Virus record (IMG/VR): IMGVR_UViG_3300003322_001571
Location: 1-27,646 of that record
Source: a virus
Length of the DNA stretch: 27,646 nucleotides
Strand: one strand, 5' to 3'
The notes under the pieces are model-generated. The model was given only the letters and a program-made list of their open reading frames with translations, did not search any database and was not told the DNA's origin. The stretch's first letter is position 1. Every line of letters begins with the position of its first letter. A program made the translations under genes and the position numbers. This document shows, piece by piece, positions 14,621 to 21,558 of the stretch.

Positions 14621-16386
14621 AACATTCTCCTGGAGGTGTCGCCGAAGTCGTCGTCGCGGCCGCCGGCCGGCGACCCGTTACGCGGCCTGGTCTCGATCTC
14701 GTACTTGCCCATGCCGCGCGTGATGGCGATGTGCCACAGCAGGTGCAGCGCGGTCAGGCCGTCATAGTGGTGGTTGCCCTGCGGCGCCGGCCAGGTGTCC
14801 AGCTCGGCCAGCAGCTGAATCAAACCGGCGTGAAACACGATGCCCGGCATGATCGGGTCCGTCACGAAGGGCTCCAGCGAGTCGATCCGGACCTCGGCCG
14901 GCACGGTGGCGGTGACGCCCACCAGCGGCAGCGGCACGCCCTGCGCCAGGCCGGCCTGGATGAAGGTCTGCCGCGAATGCTCGTAGGCGTTGTTGTTCTC
15001 GAACGCCCATGCGCGGCAGCGGAATTCCCGCTGGGTGGCGATCAGGTCGCTTTCCAGCTTGGACGGCACCCGGCGCTTGATCTCGGCGTGCATGGTGTGC
15101 AGGCGCTTCATGCGCTGGTCCAGACCGCCGACCAGGATCGCGGACGGGTCCGAGTTTTCGCCTTTACCCATCGACGGGTCGCAGGCGCCGAAGATCATCC
15201 AGTCCCTGGACCGCTGCGCCCAGAACGTAATGTGGTGGAACACCTTGTCCTCGTCGCTGCGCGGATCGCCCTGCATCTCGGTGCCGAACGCCTTGGGCGA
15301 CGTGGCGCGCTGCCGCATCAGCCAGAACAGGCCGCGCACGCTCGGCCAGGACACGACCGCGCCCAGGTCCATCTCGACCTTGTTGGCCTGGTAGAAGCGG
15401 TACGACGGCAGGTCGGTATCGGACACGACCGCGCCGCGCGCCGCCGCTTCCTGGACGGTGCGGGCGTCGTCGTTGCGCATCAGCTCCTCGCACTTCGCCC
15501 ACAGGTCCATGTTCTGCGGCAACTGCTCGATCGCCCGGAAGTGGTGAACCACGTGGCCGATGGTGCGCTTGGCGCGGCTGATCGGGTCGTCCTTGTCCAG
15601 GATCGTGCCCACGCCGCAGTATTTAACGGTGCCGTCCGGCGGGCCGAGATAGTCGATGGCCTTCGTCAGCCAGGTCCAGCGGTTCTCGCGCTCGGTCGGG
15701 CTTTTGGCCTCGGCATCGGTGATCAGGTCGTCGCCCAGCAGCAGCTTGGGACGGCTCGCGCCGTGGAACGTGCCCCGGATCGCCTGCTCGGCGCCGAACG
15801 GCTCCAGCTTGACGCCGGTCCGGGTGACGATCTCGCCGACCTTCCACATCGGCCCCTTGCCACATACCTCGGGGAAGTCCAGGGCCAGGGCGGCGTTGAC
15901 GGTCAGCTCGGTCTTGACGACTTCGACAAGCTTGGTCGGGAGCTTCGTCTCGGCGCCCAGCAGGATCACGTAGTCGATGAACTGGGGCGGCGCGGCGACG
16001 CCGACCTCCTGGCGCACCTCGGGCCGCTGCAACAGCGCCTGCACGGCGATCCAGACCGGCCCGATCTTGGTCAGCATGGACGACTTGGCCTCGCCGCGCG
16101 GCGCGATCCACCATTCCTTGACGCCGCCGGCCTGCCGCAGCAGCTGCGGATAGCGTTGACAGAACTGCGCCTGGAACAGCGACGACGTACCCCGGATATG
16201 ATGGGGGAAGTACGTGTAGGCGAAGAACTGGAAGTCGCCCTGCAGCACGCGTTTGCGCCTGGCCGCGATCGCCTGGGGCGACGCATCCAGTCCCGACGCG
16301 TGCGCGTCGATGTCCTTGCGTAAAGAGCTGACCAGGTCGGCCAGCTCTCGCTTGAGATCCTTGGGAGTGAGTTCGTTGTGGATCAT
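14617..16386 (-). CDS. Terminase large subunit
   Basis: A 589-aa protein. The frame is open back to 16746, but ATG at 16386 overlaps the small terminase stop as ATGA and begins a sensible N-terminus (MIHNELTPKDLKRELADLVS). ATPase features: a Walker A-like loop APRGEAKSS near 95-103, LLLGDD as Walker B near 215-220, then coupling-region KYCGVGTILDKDDP near 256-268. The nuclease domain begins with FGACDPSMGKGENSDPSAIL (D403) and continues with FENNNAYEHSRQTF and a late HYDGLTALHLL Asp. It packages DNA into the head and cuts it. In Mu-like phages packaging starts at the phage end and takes a headful including host DNA. Confidence 0.94.
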   Translation of the reverse strand: MIHNELTPKDLKRELADLVSSLRKDIDAHASGLDASPQAIAARRKRVLQGDFQFFAYTYFPHHIRGTSSLFQAQFCQRYPQLLRQAGGVKEWWIAPRGEAKSSMLTKIGPVWIAVQALLQRPEVRQEVGVAAPPQFIDYVILLGAETKLPTKLVEVVKTELTVNAALALDFPEVCGKGPMWKVGEIVTRTGVKLEPFGAEQAIRGTFHGASRPKLLLGDDLITDAEAKSPTERENRWTWLTKAIDYLGPPDGTVKYCGVGTILDKDDPISRAKRTIGHVVHHFRAIEQLPQNMDLWAKCEELMRNDDARTVQEAAARGAVVSDTDLPSYRFYQANKVEMDLGAVVSWPSVRGLFWLMRQRATSPKAFGTEMQGDPRSDEDKVFHHITFWAQRSRDWMIFGACDPSMGKGENSDPSAILVGGLDQRMKRLHTMHAEIKRRVPSKLESDLIATQREFRCRAWAFENNNAYEHSRQTFIQAGLAQGVPLPLVGVTATVPAEVRIDSLEPFVTDPIMPGIVFHAGLIQLLAELDTWPAPQGNHHYDGLTALHLLWHIAITRGMGKYEIETRPRNGSPAGGRDDDFGDTSRRMF

Positions 16387-16892
16387 TTGGCACTCGCCAG
16401 GATCTTCGGCAGGACGTCGCCGAACGGCTCCAGGATCTCGACCAGGGCGCCGCCGTGCTGCGGGAACCGCTCCTGGACGAATTCGGCCAGGCCACGGATG
16501 ACCGCCATGCCGATCGACAGCGCGTTCGCCTCGGGCAGGAACTTCTTCATGGCCGACATGCTCTTGTGGATGTTGTCCATGAGGCTCGACAGCAGGTCGA
16601 CCCGCTGCACGGCCGGCATCTCGGCGTCCGCCTTGATGAGGTCCAGGGTGGCGTTGAACTGGACCAGCATCTCGGTCAGGATCTGCTGGGACAGCTGCTC
16701 CACGTCGCCGCCGGACAGGCTGGACGCGGTGCGCATCTTGTCCCAATCGTCGCCCTCGGCCGCCGACGCGGCCCGCCAGCGCTTCGCGGTCGAGTACGAC
16801 ACGTCGGCGAGCGTGGCCGACTGTTCCAGGGACAGCCGGTCGAACACGTAATGCTTGCGCAGCCTGGCGCGGACGTCGTCCCCTTTCGCCAT
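16383..16892 (-). CDS. Terminase small subunit (DUF1804)
   Basis: A 169-aa protein with the DUF1804 opening MAKGDDVRARLRKHYVFDRL followed by an HTH, SLEQSATLADVSYSTAKRWR. The rest is helical (EQLSQQILTEMLVQFNATLD, MDNIHKSMSAMKKFLPEANA). It should recognise the packaging start on phage DNA and load the large subunit. The ATG at 16892 overlaps the previous stop (TAATG) and its own stop overlaps the large terminase start. Confidence 0.9.
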   Translation of the reverse strand: MAKGDDVRARLRKHYVFDRLSLEQSATLADVSYSTAKRWRAASAAEGDDWDKMRTASSLSGGDVEQLSQQILTEMLVQFNATLDLIKADAEMPAVQRVDLLSSLMDNIHKSMSAMKKFLPEANALSIGMAVIRGLAEFVQERFPQHGGALVEILEPFGDVLPKILASAK

Positions 16893-17218
16893 TACAGCCC
16901 CAGCTTGGCGCGCAGGAGGCTCGCCAGGGCGCTCACGGTCACGCCGGACGCGATGCCGGCGACCACGCCCGCGCGCGCGGAGCCTTGCTCCAGCGATTCG
17001 ATGCGCTTGCCATGCTCGGCGAGCACCTGGGCCAGCTTTTCCGGGTTGGCGACCTCCAGGCGGCGCAGGCGGGCGTCGTGCTCGTCCAGGCGCTGCGTTA
17101 CCTTGTGGTCGACGCTGGCCACCGCTTCCTCGACGCGTTTGACGGCGGACACCTGGCCGTCCAGCTTGGCTTCCATGCGCCCGAGGATGCGCGCGAGATC
17201 GTCGTTACTGATTTGCAT
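16892..17218 (-). CDS. Coiled-coil protein with C-terminal membrane-like segment (DUF2730-like)
   Basis: A 108-aa protein starting at ATG 17218 (MQISNDDLARILGRMEAKLD), with AAGGA about 10 nt upstream; a longer frame to 17278 lacks support. Residues about 10-75 are a coiled coil (VSAVKRVEEAVASVDHKVTQ, RLRRLEVANPEKLAQVLAEH). Residues about 85-105 are small and hydrophobic, AGVVAGIASGVTVSALASLL, followed by RAKLGL. The layout, helix plus one C-terminal membrane segment between lysis genes and terminase, matches Mu gp25/DUF2730-type proteins of unknown role. A role in lysis timing or in an inner-membrane step is possible. Confidence 0.7.
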   Translation of the reverse strand: MQISNDDLARILGRMEAKLDGQVSAVKRVEEAVASVDHKVTQRLDEHDARLRRLEVANPEKLAQVLAEHGKRIESLEQGSARAGVVAGIASGVTVSALASLLRAKLGL

Positions 17219-17241
17219 TGGTATGCGGTTCCTTGTGTGGG

Positions 17242-17490
17242 TTATCGGCGAACTCGGGAGCACTTGGCGCGCTCGCATTCGATACAGCGCAGGCAGCCAG
17301 TCACGGCTTGGCGGCGATCGGCGGGGATCTCGTCGTCGCAGTCGACGCAGATCGCCGCCTGATCGGTGCGGGCCGCTTCGCGCTCGGCGGCGAGCCGGGC
17401 GGCCAGTCGCGTACGCTCCAGCTGGTCCGCGACGGCCGACTCCCGCTCGGCCATCTCGCAGCGGCTTGCTTCATCAAGAATCTCGGTCAA
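17242..17490 (-). CDS. TraR/DksA-type C4 zinc-finger protein
   Basis: An 82-aa protein. I prefer TTG at 17490, which has AAGGA 6 nt upstream and overlaps the previous stop as TTGA, over a GTG at 17514. An N-terminal helical part (residues 1-45, rich in Glu/Arg/Ala) precedes the zinc finger CVDCDDEIPADRRQAVTG then CLRCIEC: spacing C-x2-C-x17-C-x2-C, the DksA/TraR spacing. Like other short TraR proteins it may bind the secondary channel of RNA polymerase and alter host or phage transcription. Similar genes are frequent in Mu-like and P2-like lysis/late regions. Confidence 0.83.
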   Translation of the reverse strand: MTEILDEASRCEMAERESAVADQLERTRLAARLAAEREAARTDQAAICVDCDDEIPADRRQAVTGCLRCIECERAKCSRVRR

Positions 17491-17744
17491 GGCGTGTCCT
17501 TCGTGCTGTCCCACCAGTCGATCCAGCCCGCCGTCCTGATCTGGCAGAGCCGGTACAGCCTGGTGGTTTCAATGTGGTTCGTTACCGCGTTCTGGCCCGG
17601 CTGCAGCTTCGGCAGCGGCGGGCACTTCACCAGCAGGTTCGCCTGCGGCGGCGTTGGACTCGGCGTTGGCCTCGTTCCAGCGGCGCAGGCTGTCAGCGTC
17701 AAGCACGCAGCCAGCGCGAGGGTTCTTGTGTAGGTCGGCTTCAT
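17487..17744 (-). CDS. o-spanin lipoprotein (Rz1-like)
   Basis: An 85-aa protein with a signal peptide and lipobox, MKPTYTRTLALAACLTLTAC (Cys20). The mature part is Pro-rich at first (TRPTPSPTPPQ) and then CPPLPKLQPGQ. It should be an outer-membrane lipoprotein that meets the i-spanin in the periplasm and fuses the two membranes in the last step of lysis. Its first 176 nt lie inside the i-spanin gene in another frame, the overlapping Rz/Rz1 layout. Confidence 0.85.
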   Translation of the reverse strand: MKPTYTRTLALAACLTLTACAAGTRPTPSPTPPQANLLVKCPPLPKLQPGQNAVTNHIETTRLYRLCQIRTAGWIDWWDSTKDTP

Positions 17745-17982
17745 AGTTGGATCGGATCTTCTGGAACGCCTGGTCGGCGCCGGTGGCGGCTTTCTCGGTA
17801 CGCACGCCGGCCGCCAGCGCCTGGCCGTCCTTCTTCTCCTTGGCGACGGCCGCCGTGCGCAGGGTTTGCGCTTCCTTTGTCGCCTGGCGCGCGCCGCGCA
17901 TGGTGTAACCGAGTGCGAACCCGCCGCAGCAAACCAGCAGGGTCCAGACCAGGGCGGCGGCGACGGCCGCGCCGGCTTTCAT
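17569..17982 (-). CDS. i-spanin (Rz-like)
   Basis: A 137-aa protein from ATG 17982, which overlaps the endolysin stop as ATGA. It has one N-terminal membrane segment (AAVAAALVWTLLVCCGGFAL, residues 5-24) followed by a periplasmic coiled-coil stretch (TKEAQTLRTAAVAKEKKDGQ) and RSNYEADLHKNPRAGCVLDA, close to the Rz/DUF2514-type ending, then an Ala/Glu-rich tail. A longer frame to 18588 is out-of-phase read-through of the endolysin. Pairing with the nested Rz1-like lipoprotein supports the call. Confidence 0.83.
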   Translation of the reverse strand: MKAGAAVAAALVWTLLVCCGGFALGYTMRGARQATKEAQTLRTAAVAKEKKDGQALAAGVRTEKAATGADQAFQKIRSNYEADLHKNPRAGCVLDADSLRRWNEANAESNAAAGEPAGEVPAAAEAAAGPERGNEPH

Positions 17983-18635
17983 GGCGCCGCCTCGCCGCAC
18001 AGCGGAACGCCCCAGGCCCGGTAGCGTTTCTGGTGGGTGAACAGGATCGTGCGCGGGTATTGGCGTGACGCCTTGAAGTTGGCCGCGTTCTGGCCGGCGT
18101 TGATGTCTTCGGTCAGGCCGAACCAGACGCCCGGCCGGGTTGACGCACGCTGGGCGCGCTGGACGTAGCCCAGGCCGGCGTTGTAGCCCTTGAAGGTCGC
18201 GCCCCAGCGCTGGCAGTCGTCGTCGCCCCGGACGCGTACGCTCAACCAGTGATCGAACCGTACCTGGGCGCGGATCGACCAGGTCGGGTTGTACGGGTCG
18301 GGGACACCCAGCTCGGGATACAGGCGCGCGATCTGCGCCGACGTGGAATCCATGAACTGCGCGATGCCCCGGCCGTTGTCCCATGCGGTGATGTCGGCGC
18401 GGCAGGTGCTTTCCTTCATGAGCTGGGCCGCCAGCGCCGGCACCGGCGCCGCCAGGCCCAGGACCGCCTGGGCTTCCCGCGTGATCGTCGCGCGGTAGCG
18501 GTCGCATGGCTCGGCTGCCTGGGCGAACACGATGCAGCCCGAAAGCAGCATGCCGACGAAAGGGACGATCAGGCCGGCGCAACCGCACAGCAGTGCCGCG
18601 CCGAGGGTCAACGCGGCTTTGCCGAGCCGCCGCAT
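17979..18635 (-). CDS. Transglycosylase-type endolysin
   Basis: A 218-aa protein from ATG 18635, overlapping the holin stop (TGATG). It is a soluble lytic transglycosylase/goose-type lysozyme relative: QLMKESTCRADITAWDNGRG IAQFMD carries the catalytic Glu75 in the ES motif, then WSIRAQVRFDHWLSVRV and FKGYNAGLGYVQRAQ, the conserved YN-G-G element. It should cut peptidoglycan. The first 40 residues are hydrophobic with a good lipobox (LSGC, Cys34) after an earlier Cys-rich segment. It may be a lipoprotein or a signal-anchored endolysin that reaches the periplasm by Sec rather than by the holin alone. Confidence 0.87.
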   Translation of the reverse strand: MRRLGKAALTLGAALLCGCAGLIVPFVGMLLSGCIVFAQAAEPCDRYRATITREAQAVLGLAAPVPALAAQLMKESTCRADITAWDNGRGIAQFMDSTSAQIARLYPELGVPDPYNPTWSIRAQVRFDHWLSVRVRGDDDCQRWGATFKGYNAGLGYVQRAQRASTRPGVWFGLTEDINAGQNAANFKASRQYPRTILFTHQKRYRAWGVPLCGEAAP

Positions 18636-18919
18636 CAAAGTCCGACCCCGAGGGTGAACATGGCGCCGGTCATGATGATCGCGCGGCGCAGCATGATCAG
18701 GGCTTCCGTGTCCCAGCGGATACGGTCGCGGAACGCGGCGCGGTCGAGCCAGTAGCCGGCGTAGCCGCCCAGGGTCACATGGCCCAGCTTCCAGACGACC
18801 GTCTGGAAGGGGCCGGAATAGCCCAGGCACAGCAGGACGAACGCGAGGGCGTACAACAGCATGGCGATGGCCAGCCACTCGACCATGCGGTGAATGTCCA
18901 GGGGGTCTTTTTTCTGCAC
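18635..18919 (-). CDS. Putative holin
   Basis: A 94-aa membrane protein starting at GTG 18919, with GGAGGA 4 nt upstream. Membrane segments: about 15-34 (WLAIAMLLYALAFVLLCLGY), a weaker one about 45-58 (LGHVTLGGYAGYWL), and 78-92 (RRAIIMTGAMFTLGV). The WKLGHVTLGGYAGYWLDR segment is like the 2/3-transmembrane holin family of Mu-like phages. As first gene of the late transcript and directly before the endolysin, it is the best holin candidate. The two palindromes in front mark its promoter region. Confidence 0.78.
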   Translation of the reverse strand: MQKKDPLDIHRMVEWLAIAMLLYALAFVLLCLGYSGPFQTVVWKLGHVTLGGYAGYWLDRAAFRDRIRWDTEALIMLRRAIIMTGAMFTLGVGL

Positions 18920-18939
18920 ACTTCCTCCAAATTGACAAG

Positions 18940-18953
18940 CTGACGAATGTCAG
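18940..18953 (-). promoter_or_regulatory. CTGAC-N4-GTCAG palindrome, lysis-proximal copy
   Basis: Minus-strand reading CTGACATTCGTCAG. It lies 21-34 nt before the holin GTG, so it may overlap the transcription start or the leader. It shares CTGACAT on the coding strand with the other two copies. Confidence 0.6.
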
Positions 18954-18993
18954 TAGGAGGTCACTGTAATTGCGGGAAGGAAACGACCAAAGG

Positions 18994-19007
18994 CTGACCG
19001 ATGTCAG
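18994..19007 (-). promoter_or_regulatory. CTGAC-N4-GTCAG palindrome, lysis-distal copy
   Basis: Minus-strand reading CTGACATCGGTCAG, 75-88 nt before the holin start and 54 bp (about five helical turns) from the proximal copy. The phasing would let dimers bind the same DNA face. Confidence 0.6.
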
Positions 19008-19068
19008 CGGTGGGGCGGGATGTGGACGAAAGAGAGGAAAGCGGCCTTGACGCGGATGCGCCAGGCCG

Positions 19069-19497
19069 TTAGATGAGGCTCATCTGTCGCGGGTCGACCG
19101 GCTCGACCTGGTCGGTTTTCTTCAGGATGCGCCAGATGGTGCGCTCGTGAAGCTGCGGAGTATAGCCGAGGGCAATTTTCTGAACGGCACGGCGGGCCGA
19201 CAAACCTTCGCGCACCGTGAGACGGTCGAACGCGGCGAGGATGTCACGGTTGCGCAGGATCACCAGCGAATTCTTGCAGGTCGCGATCGTCACCGGAGTG
19301 TTACCGAAAAAGCGGATGATCTTCTGCGCGGCCTCGGCGCCGACGACGGCCGCCAGCTTCTCGACGCAGGCGTCGCTGCGGTACAGGTACAACGTCGTGC
19401 CGCCGAACTCGTCGACCATGCGCAGGGTCAGCGGCAGGCCGATCAGGGCGATCAGCTTCTGCACGCTGCCCGGCAGGTGACCCAGGTCACCGTCCAT
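19069..19497 (-). CDS. mor: Mor/C-family transcription activator
   Basis: A 142-aa protein from ATG 19497, with GAAGG upstream, overlapping the GemA gene by 11 nt; the longer frame to 19758 is out-of-phase reading of GemA. The N-terminal dimer part has the Mor-family pattern KLIALIGLPLTLRMVDEFGG followed by TTLYLYR, and the C-terminal HTH is at about 98-128, SARRAVQKIALGYTPQLHER then TIWRILKK. In Mu, Mor turns on the middle promoter and C the late promoters. Here a single member sits at the position of C, last before the lysis genes, so it is the likely late activator acting on the palindromes downstream of its gene and before gene I. Confidence 0.87.
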   Translation of the reverse strand: MDGDLGHLPGSVQKLIALIGLPLTLRMVDEFGGTTLYLYRSDACVEKLAAVVGAEAAQKIIRFFGNTPVTIATCKNSLVILRNRDILAAFDRLTVREGLSARRAVQKIALGYTPQLHERTIWRILKKTDQVEPVDPRQMSLI

Positions 19498-19912
19498 CGC
19501 CGCCTTCCTTCTTCGCCTGGGCGGCGCGGCGCTTGGCGTCGTACGCCAGCGCGGCGACCACCTTGCCCAGCTGCGCCTCGTCGAGCCATTCGACCTTGTC
19601 GACCTTGAACATCTTCTGCGCCATGGCGTGGGCGTACGCCCAGGGCCGGCCGGCGCCGGCCAGCTGCGCCTCGATCTTGCCGACCAGGGCGGCGCGGCCG
19701 GCGGCGGGGTTCGGGCGCTTGCCCGGACCGGCCTTCGGCTTGAAGCCTGCCTTCTCAAGGTGCCGCAGCACCTTGGCGGCGCCGAGCGGCGTCAGGTCTT
19801 TCGACGACGAGACGCCGCCGTGCTGCAGGAGCATGGCGCGGTACGTGTCGTCGTCCAAGCCTAGCTGCTTCTTGGCGATGTGGATTTTGGCGAGGGAAGC
19901 GTTGCGCGGCAT
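19487..19912 (-). CDS. gemA: GemA (Mu gp16-like) protein
   Basis: A 141-aa protein with the GemA/DUF1018 opening LAKIHIAKKQLGLDDDTYRA followed by LQHGGVSSSKDLTPLGAAKV, then a Lys/Pro-rich linker and a C-terminal helical part WAYAHAMAQKMFKVDKVEWL. GemA in Mu affects host gene expression and DNA supercoiling during infection. It is followed directly by the Mor/C activator gene, the same order as gemA-mor in Mu. The ATG at 19912 has no strong site, but it follows the previous stop by 3 nt and is probably translated by coupling. Confidence 0.93.
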   Translation of the reverse strand: MPRNASLAKIHIAKKQLGLDDDTYRAMLLQHGGVSSSKDLTPLGAAKVLRHLEKAGFKPKAGPGKRPNPAAGRAALVGKIEAQLAGAGRPWAYAHAMAQKMFKVDKVEWLDEAQLGKVVAALAYDAKRRAAQAKKEGGDGR

Positions 19913-19915
19913 TTG

Positions 19916-20446
19916 TCACGCCTCCAACTTGACGACGGTGTCGATCGACATGTTGACCTCGTCGACGGGCAAGGCGGCCGCGACCTGAAATTCTGCATCA
20001 GGGTAAATCTCTTCCTGTGAACGGTCCACCACCAGCTCATCCAATCCATTCTCGGCCAGTATCTCGATCGATTCGCAGACCTTGACCAGATGCGCGATCG
20101 CCGCTTTTCCGCTCGACCAGGTGCTGTAAAACAGCGTCATCGTGCCGCTGTAGTGCTTCTTCACGTATCGCTTCCCCCACGCCTTTTCCATCTTCGCTTT
20201 GTACGAGGCGGACCATAGCGGGCGGACGGCCTTGCGCATATAACGCTGTTCATGGACCGGCTTGTCGGCCAGCATCCACTCGCCCTTGAACCAGCCGTTC
20301 ACATAGACCACGACAACAAATTTCAACGGCTTTTCCTCCTGTACGCTGAGTGTGATCCTGTCGCCGTCGCAATTGAGAACCACGACGCCCCAGGGCGAAC
20401 TCAGTTCTTTGATCAGGTGGGCCTTTTGTTCCGTTGTTAATTTCAT
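19916..20446 (-). CDS. Conserved-looking early protein, unknown function
   Basis: A 176-aa protein, ATG at 20446 with GAGGGG 6 nt upstream. It begins MKLTTEQKAHLIKELSSPWG and has a beta-rich middle (RITLSVQEEKPLKFVVVVYV NGWFKG...), several aromatic residues and a basic patch (SASYKAKMEKAWGKRYVKKH). It ends with a helical, acidic part. I do not recognise a domain. It sits ahead of gemA in the block where transposable phages carry host-takeover or counter-defence genes. That placement is suggestive only. Confidence 0.8.
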   Translation of the reverse strand: MKLTTEQKAHLIKELSSPWGVVVLNCDGDRITLSVQEEKPLKFVVVVYVNGWFKGEWMLADKPVHEQRYMRKAVRPLWSASYKAKMEKAWGKRYVKKHYSGTMTLFYSTWSSGKAAIAHLVKVCESIEILAENGLDELVVDRSQEEIYPDAEFQVAAALPVDEVNMSIDTVVKLEA

Positions 20447-20528
20447 CCTTTACCCCTCTGTTTGGCTGCTCATCAGTACCTGGCCACCGCGCCAGGCAGA
20501 CCGACCGCCAGCGGCGGCCGGTTTCGCT

Positions 20529-20999
20529 TCAGTTGGGCGGCGTCACGAACACGACACCGTGTCGCCCTTTGTGCCCGTTGTTCCGCGCGCACCATTTCAG
20601 CCACTTCGCCAGGGCGTCGCTCTTGGCTTTCTGGTCGTCCAGCTCGGGCACGCCCGGAACCAGGAGCTTGCCCTCGCTGGCGCCTCGGCCGATGCGGGCC
20701 AGCGCGGCGATCGCCCAGGTGAGGTACGCTTTCGCCCCGGTCGCGATCAGGATGGCGCCTTCCGGCATCGCATCCTCATTGCCGATCTCGATCAGGCCGG
20801 ACGCCCAGCACCACGCGACCTGGGGACTGAGGTCGAAGAAGGAACGCCCCCCGCAGCGAGGGCAGACCCGCGCCTGGCGCCCGTCGCCGATAACCCGCAC
20901 CTGGCGTTCCGATTTCTTGTGCTTGTTGCGGCAGCGAGTGCATTGCACGTCTTTGTCGCTGGACAGCTGGTCGGTTTGGTTCGAACAGTTCAATTTCAT
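20529..20999 (-). CDS. Zinc-ribbon protein, unknown function
   Basis: A 156-aa protein whose ATG at 20999 overlaps the previous stop (ATGA). N-terminal zinc ribbon: CTRCRNKHKKSERQ and, after a basic strand, ARVCPRCGGRSF: two C-x2-C pairs about 25 residues apart (near residues 20-50), like a nucleic-acid-binding rubredoxin-type knuckle. A middle segment (LIEIGNEDAMPEGAILIATG) and a C-terminal helical part (AKSDALAKWLKWCARNNGHK) follow. It may bind DNA or RNA. An 82-nt gap to the next gene has only a small CCTGGC/GCCAGG repeat. Confidence 0.8.
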   Translation of the reverse strand: MKLNCSNQTDQLSSDKDVQCTRCRNKHKKSERQVRVIGDGRQARVCPRCGGRSFFDLSPQVAWCWASGLIEIGNEDAMPEGAILIATGAKAYLTWAIAALARIGRGASEGKLLVPGVPELDDQKAKSDALAKWLKWCARNNGHKGRHGVVFVTPPN

Positions 21000-21358
21000 T
21001 GCGTTCCCCCGACAGGCACCATGTCGTAAAGATGACCATGCAGGAAGCCATCCACCAGTGCCGCGCGAACACGCGGGCTCGGCACCGAATAGGTAAAGAA
21101 TTCAGGGCGTTCAGACGCGTTGAAGCCGAACTCGTAGGCACTCTCCATGTCCGCTTGAATGACCTGCTCCACAAACCCATTCACCCAACCGCAAATCCGC
21201 ATGTCATCGTGGCTCTCGTCCGCCATGCCACGGCAAGGGCCGAACGGGCAATTCGTGATCGCTCCGCCGTCGAGAGCGGCTTTTTCACCAGCGGCCCATC
21301 CTTCCTTGAAAAGCTTCCTCAGGAGCCATCCCGGCTGTCGCTCTATCATCTGGTTCAT
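20996..21358 (-). CDS. Rmf-like small protein, unknown function
   Basis: A 120-aa protein. I use ATG 21358, which overlaps the previous stop (ATGA) and has GGAGG 9 nt upstream; a 133-aa reading from 21397 is possible. The first half, LFKEGWAAGEKAALDGGAIT NCPF... MRICGWVNGF, has the order of conserved residues seen in ribosome modulation factor (G-x-x-A-G ... CP[YF] ... W-x-x-G[WF]). The second half, SAYEFGFNA ... ALVDGFLHG, looks like a degenerate repeat of the same. The likeness is by eye. Confidence 0.75.
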   Translation of the reverse strand: MNQMIERQPGWLLRKLFKEGWAAGEKAALDGGAITNCPFGPCRGMADESHDDMRICGWVNGFVEQVIQADMESAYEFGFNASERPEFFTYSVPSPRVRAALVDGFLHGHLYDMVPVGGTQ

Positions 21359-21558
21359 CGCGTCCATTCCTCCCAAGTGAAATCGGGGCCTTTGCAATGC
21401 GCCCGAAGGTTGTTGTTATCGTCCAGGATGCGCAGCTTCATACGCTCGTTCAGGTGTACCGCCAACTGAATGGCGCGAAAACGGACGGCCTGTTCGTCCA
21501 CCTTGGCGAAGTTGCTGATGTGCCGCCAGCTGCCGGCGTCGTTGATCTGCAGCTTCAT
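21355..21558 (-). CDS. Small hypothetical protein
   Basis: A 67-aa protein, MKLQINDAGSWRHISNFAKV..., with ATGA overlaps on both sides. It has a short beta segment at the start, then a helix (QAVRFRAIQLAVHLNER) and MKLRILDDNNNLRAHC, ending TWEEWTR. The coupling to neighbours and sensible composition argue that it is real. No family recognised. Confidence 0.72.
   Translation of the reverse strand: MKLQINDAGSWRHISNFAKVDEQAVRFRAIQLAVHLNERMKLRILDDNNNLRAHCKGPDFTWEEWTR

Larger units (their letters stand above)
18920..19068 (-). promoter_or_regulatory. Lysis (late) promoter region with regulator sites
   Basis: This 149-nt gap between the Mor-like gene and the holin gene has no frame worth calling. 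It should hold the main late promoter, as Plys does in Mu. It contains the two palindromes listed separately, 54 bp apart. I see no good -35 box; a possible -10 is TTACAG in CAATTACAGTG between the two sites. That is what an activator-dependent promoter would look like. Confidence 0.6.

Noticed and set aside
14731-16323. A 530-codon plus-strand frame
   Set aside because: Antisense to the large terminase, which has clear ATPase and nuclease motifs on the other strand.
16387-16746. N-terminal extension of the large terminase frame
   Set aside because: Arg/Gly/Pro-rich out-of-phase reading of the small terminase gene; the ATGA overlap at 16386 gives the natural start.
16455-18068. A 537-codon plus-strand frame
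   Set aside because: Antisense to small terminase and lysis genes; no recognisable protein.
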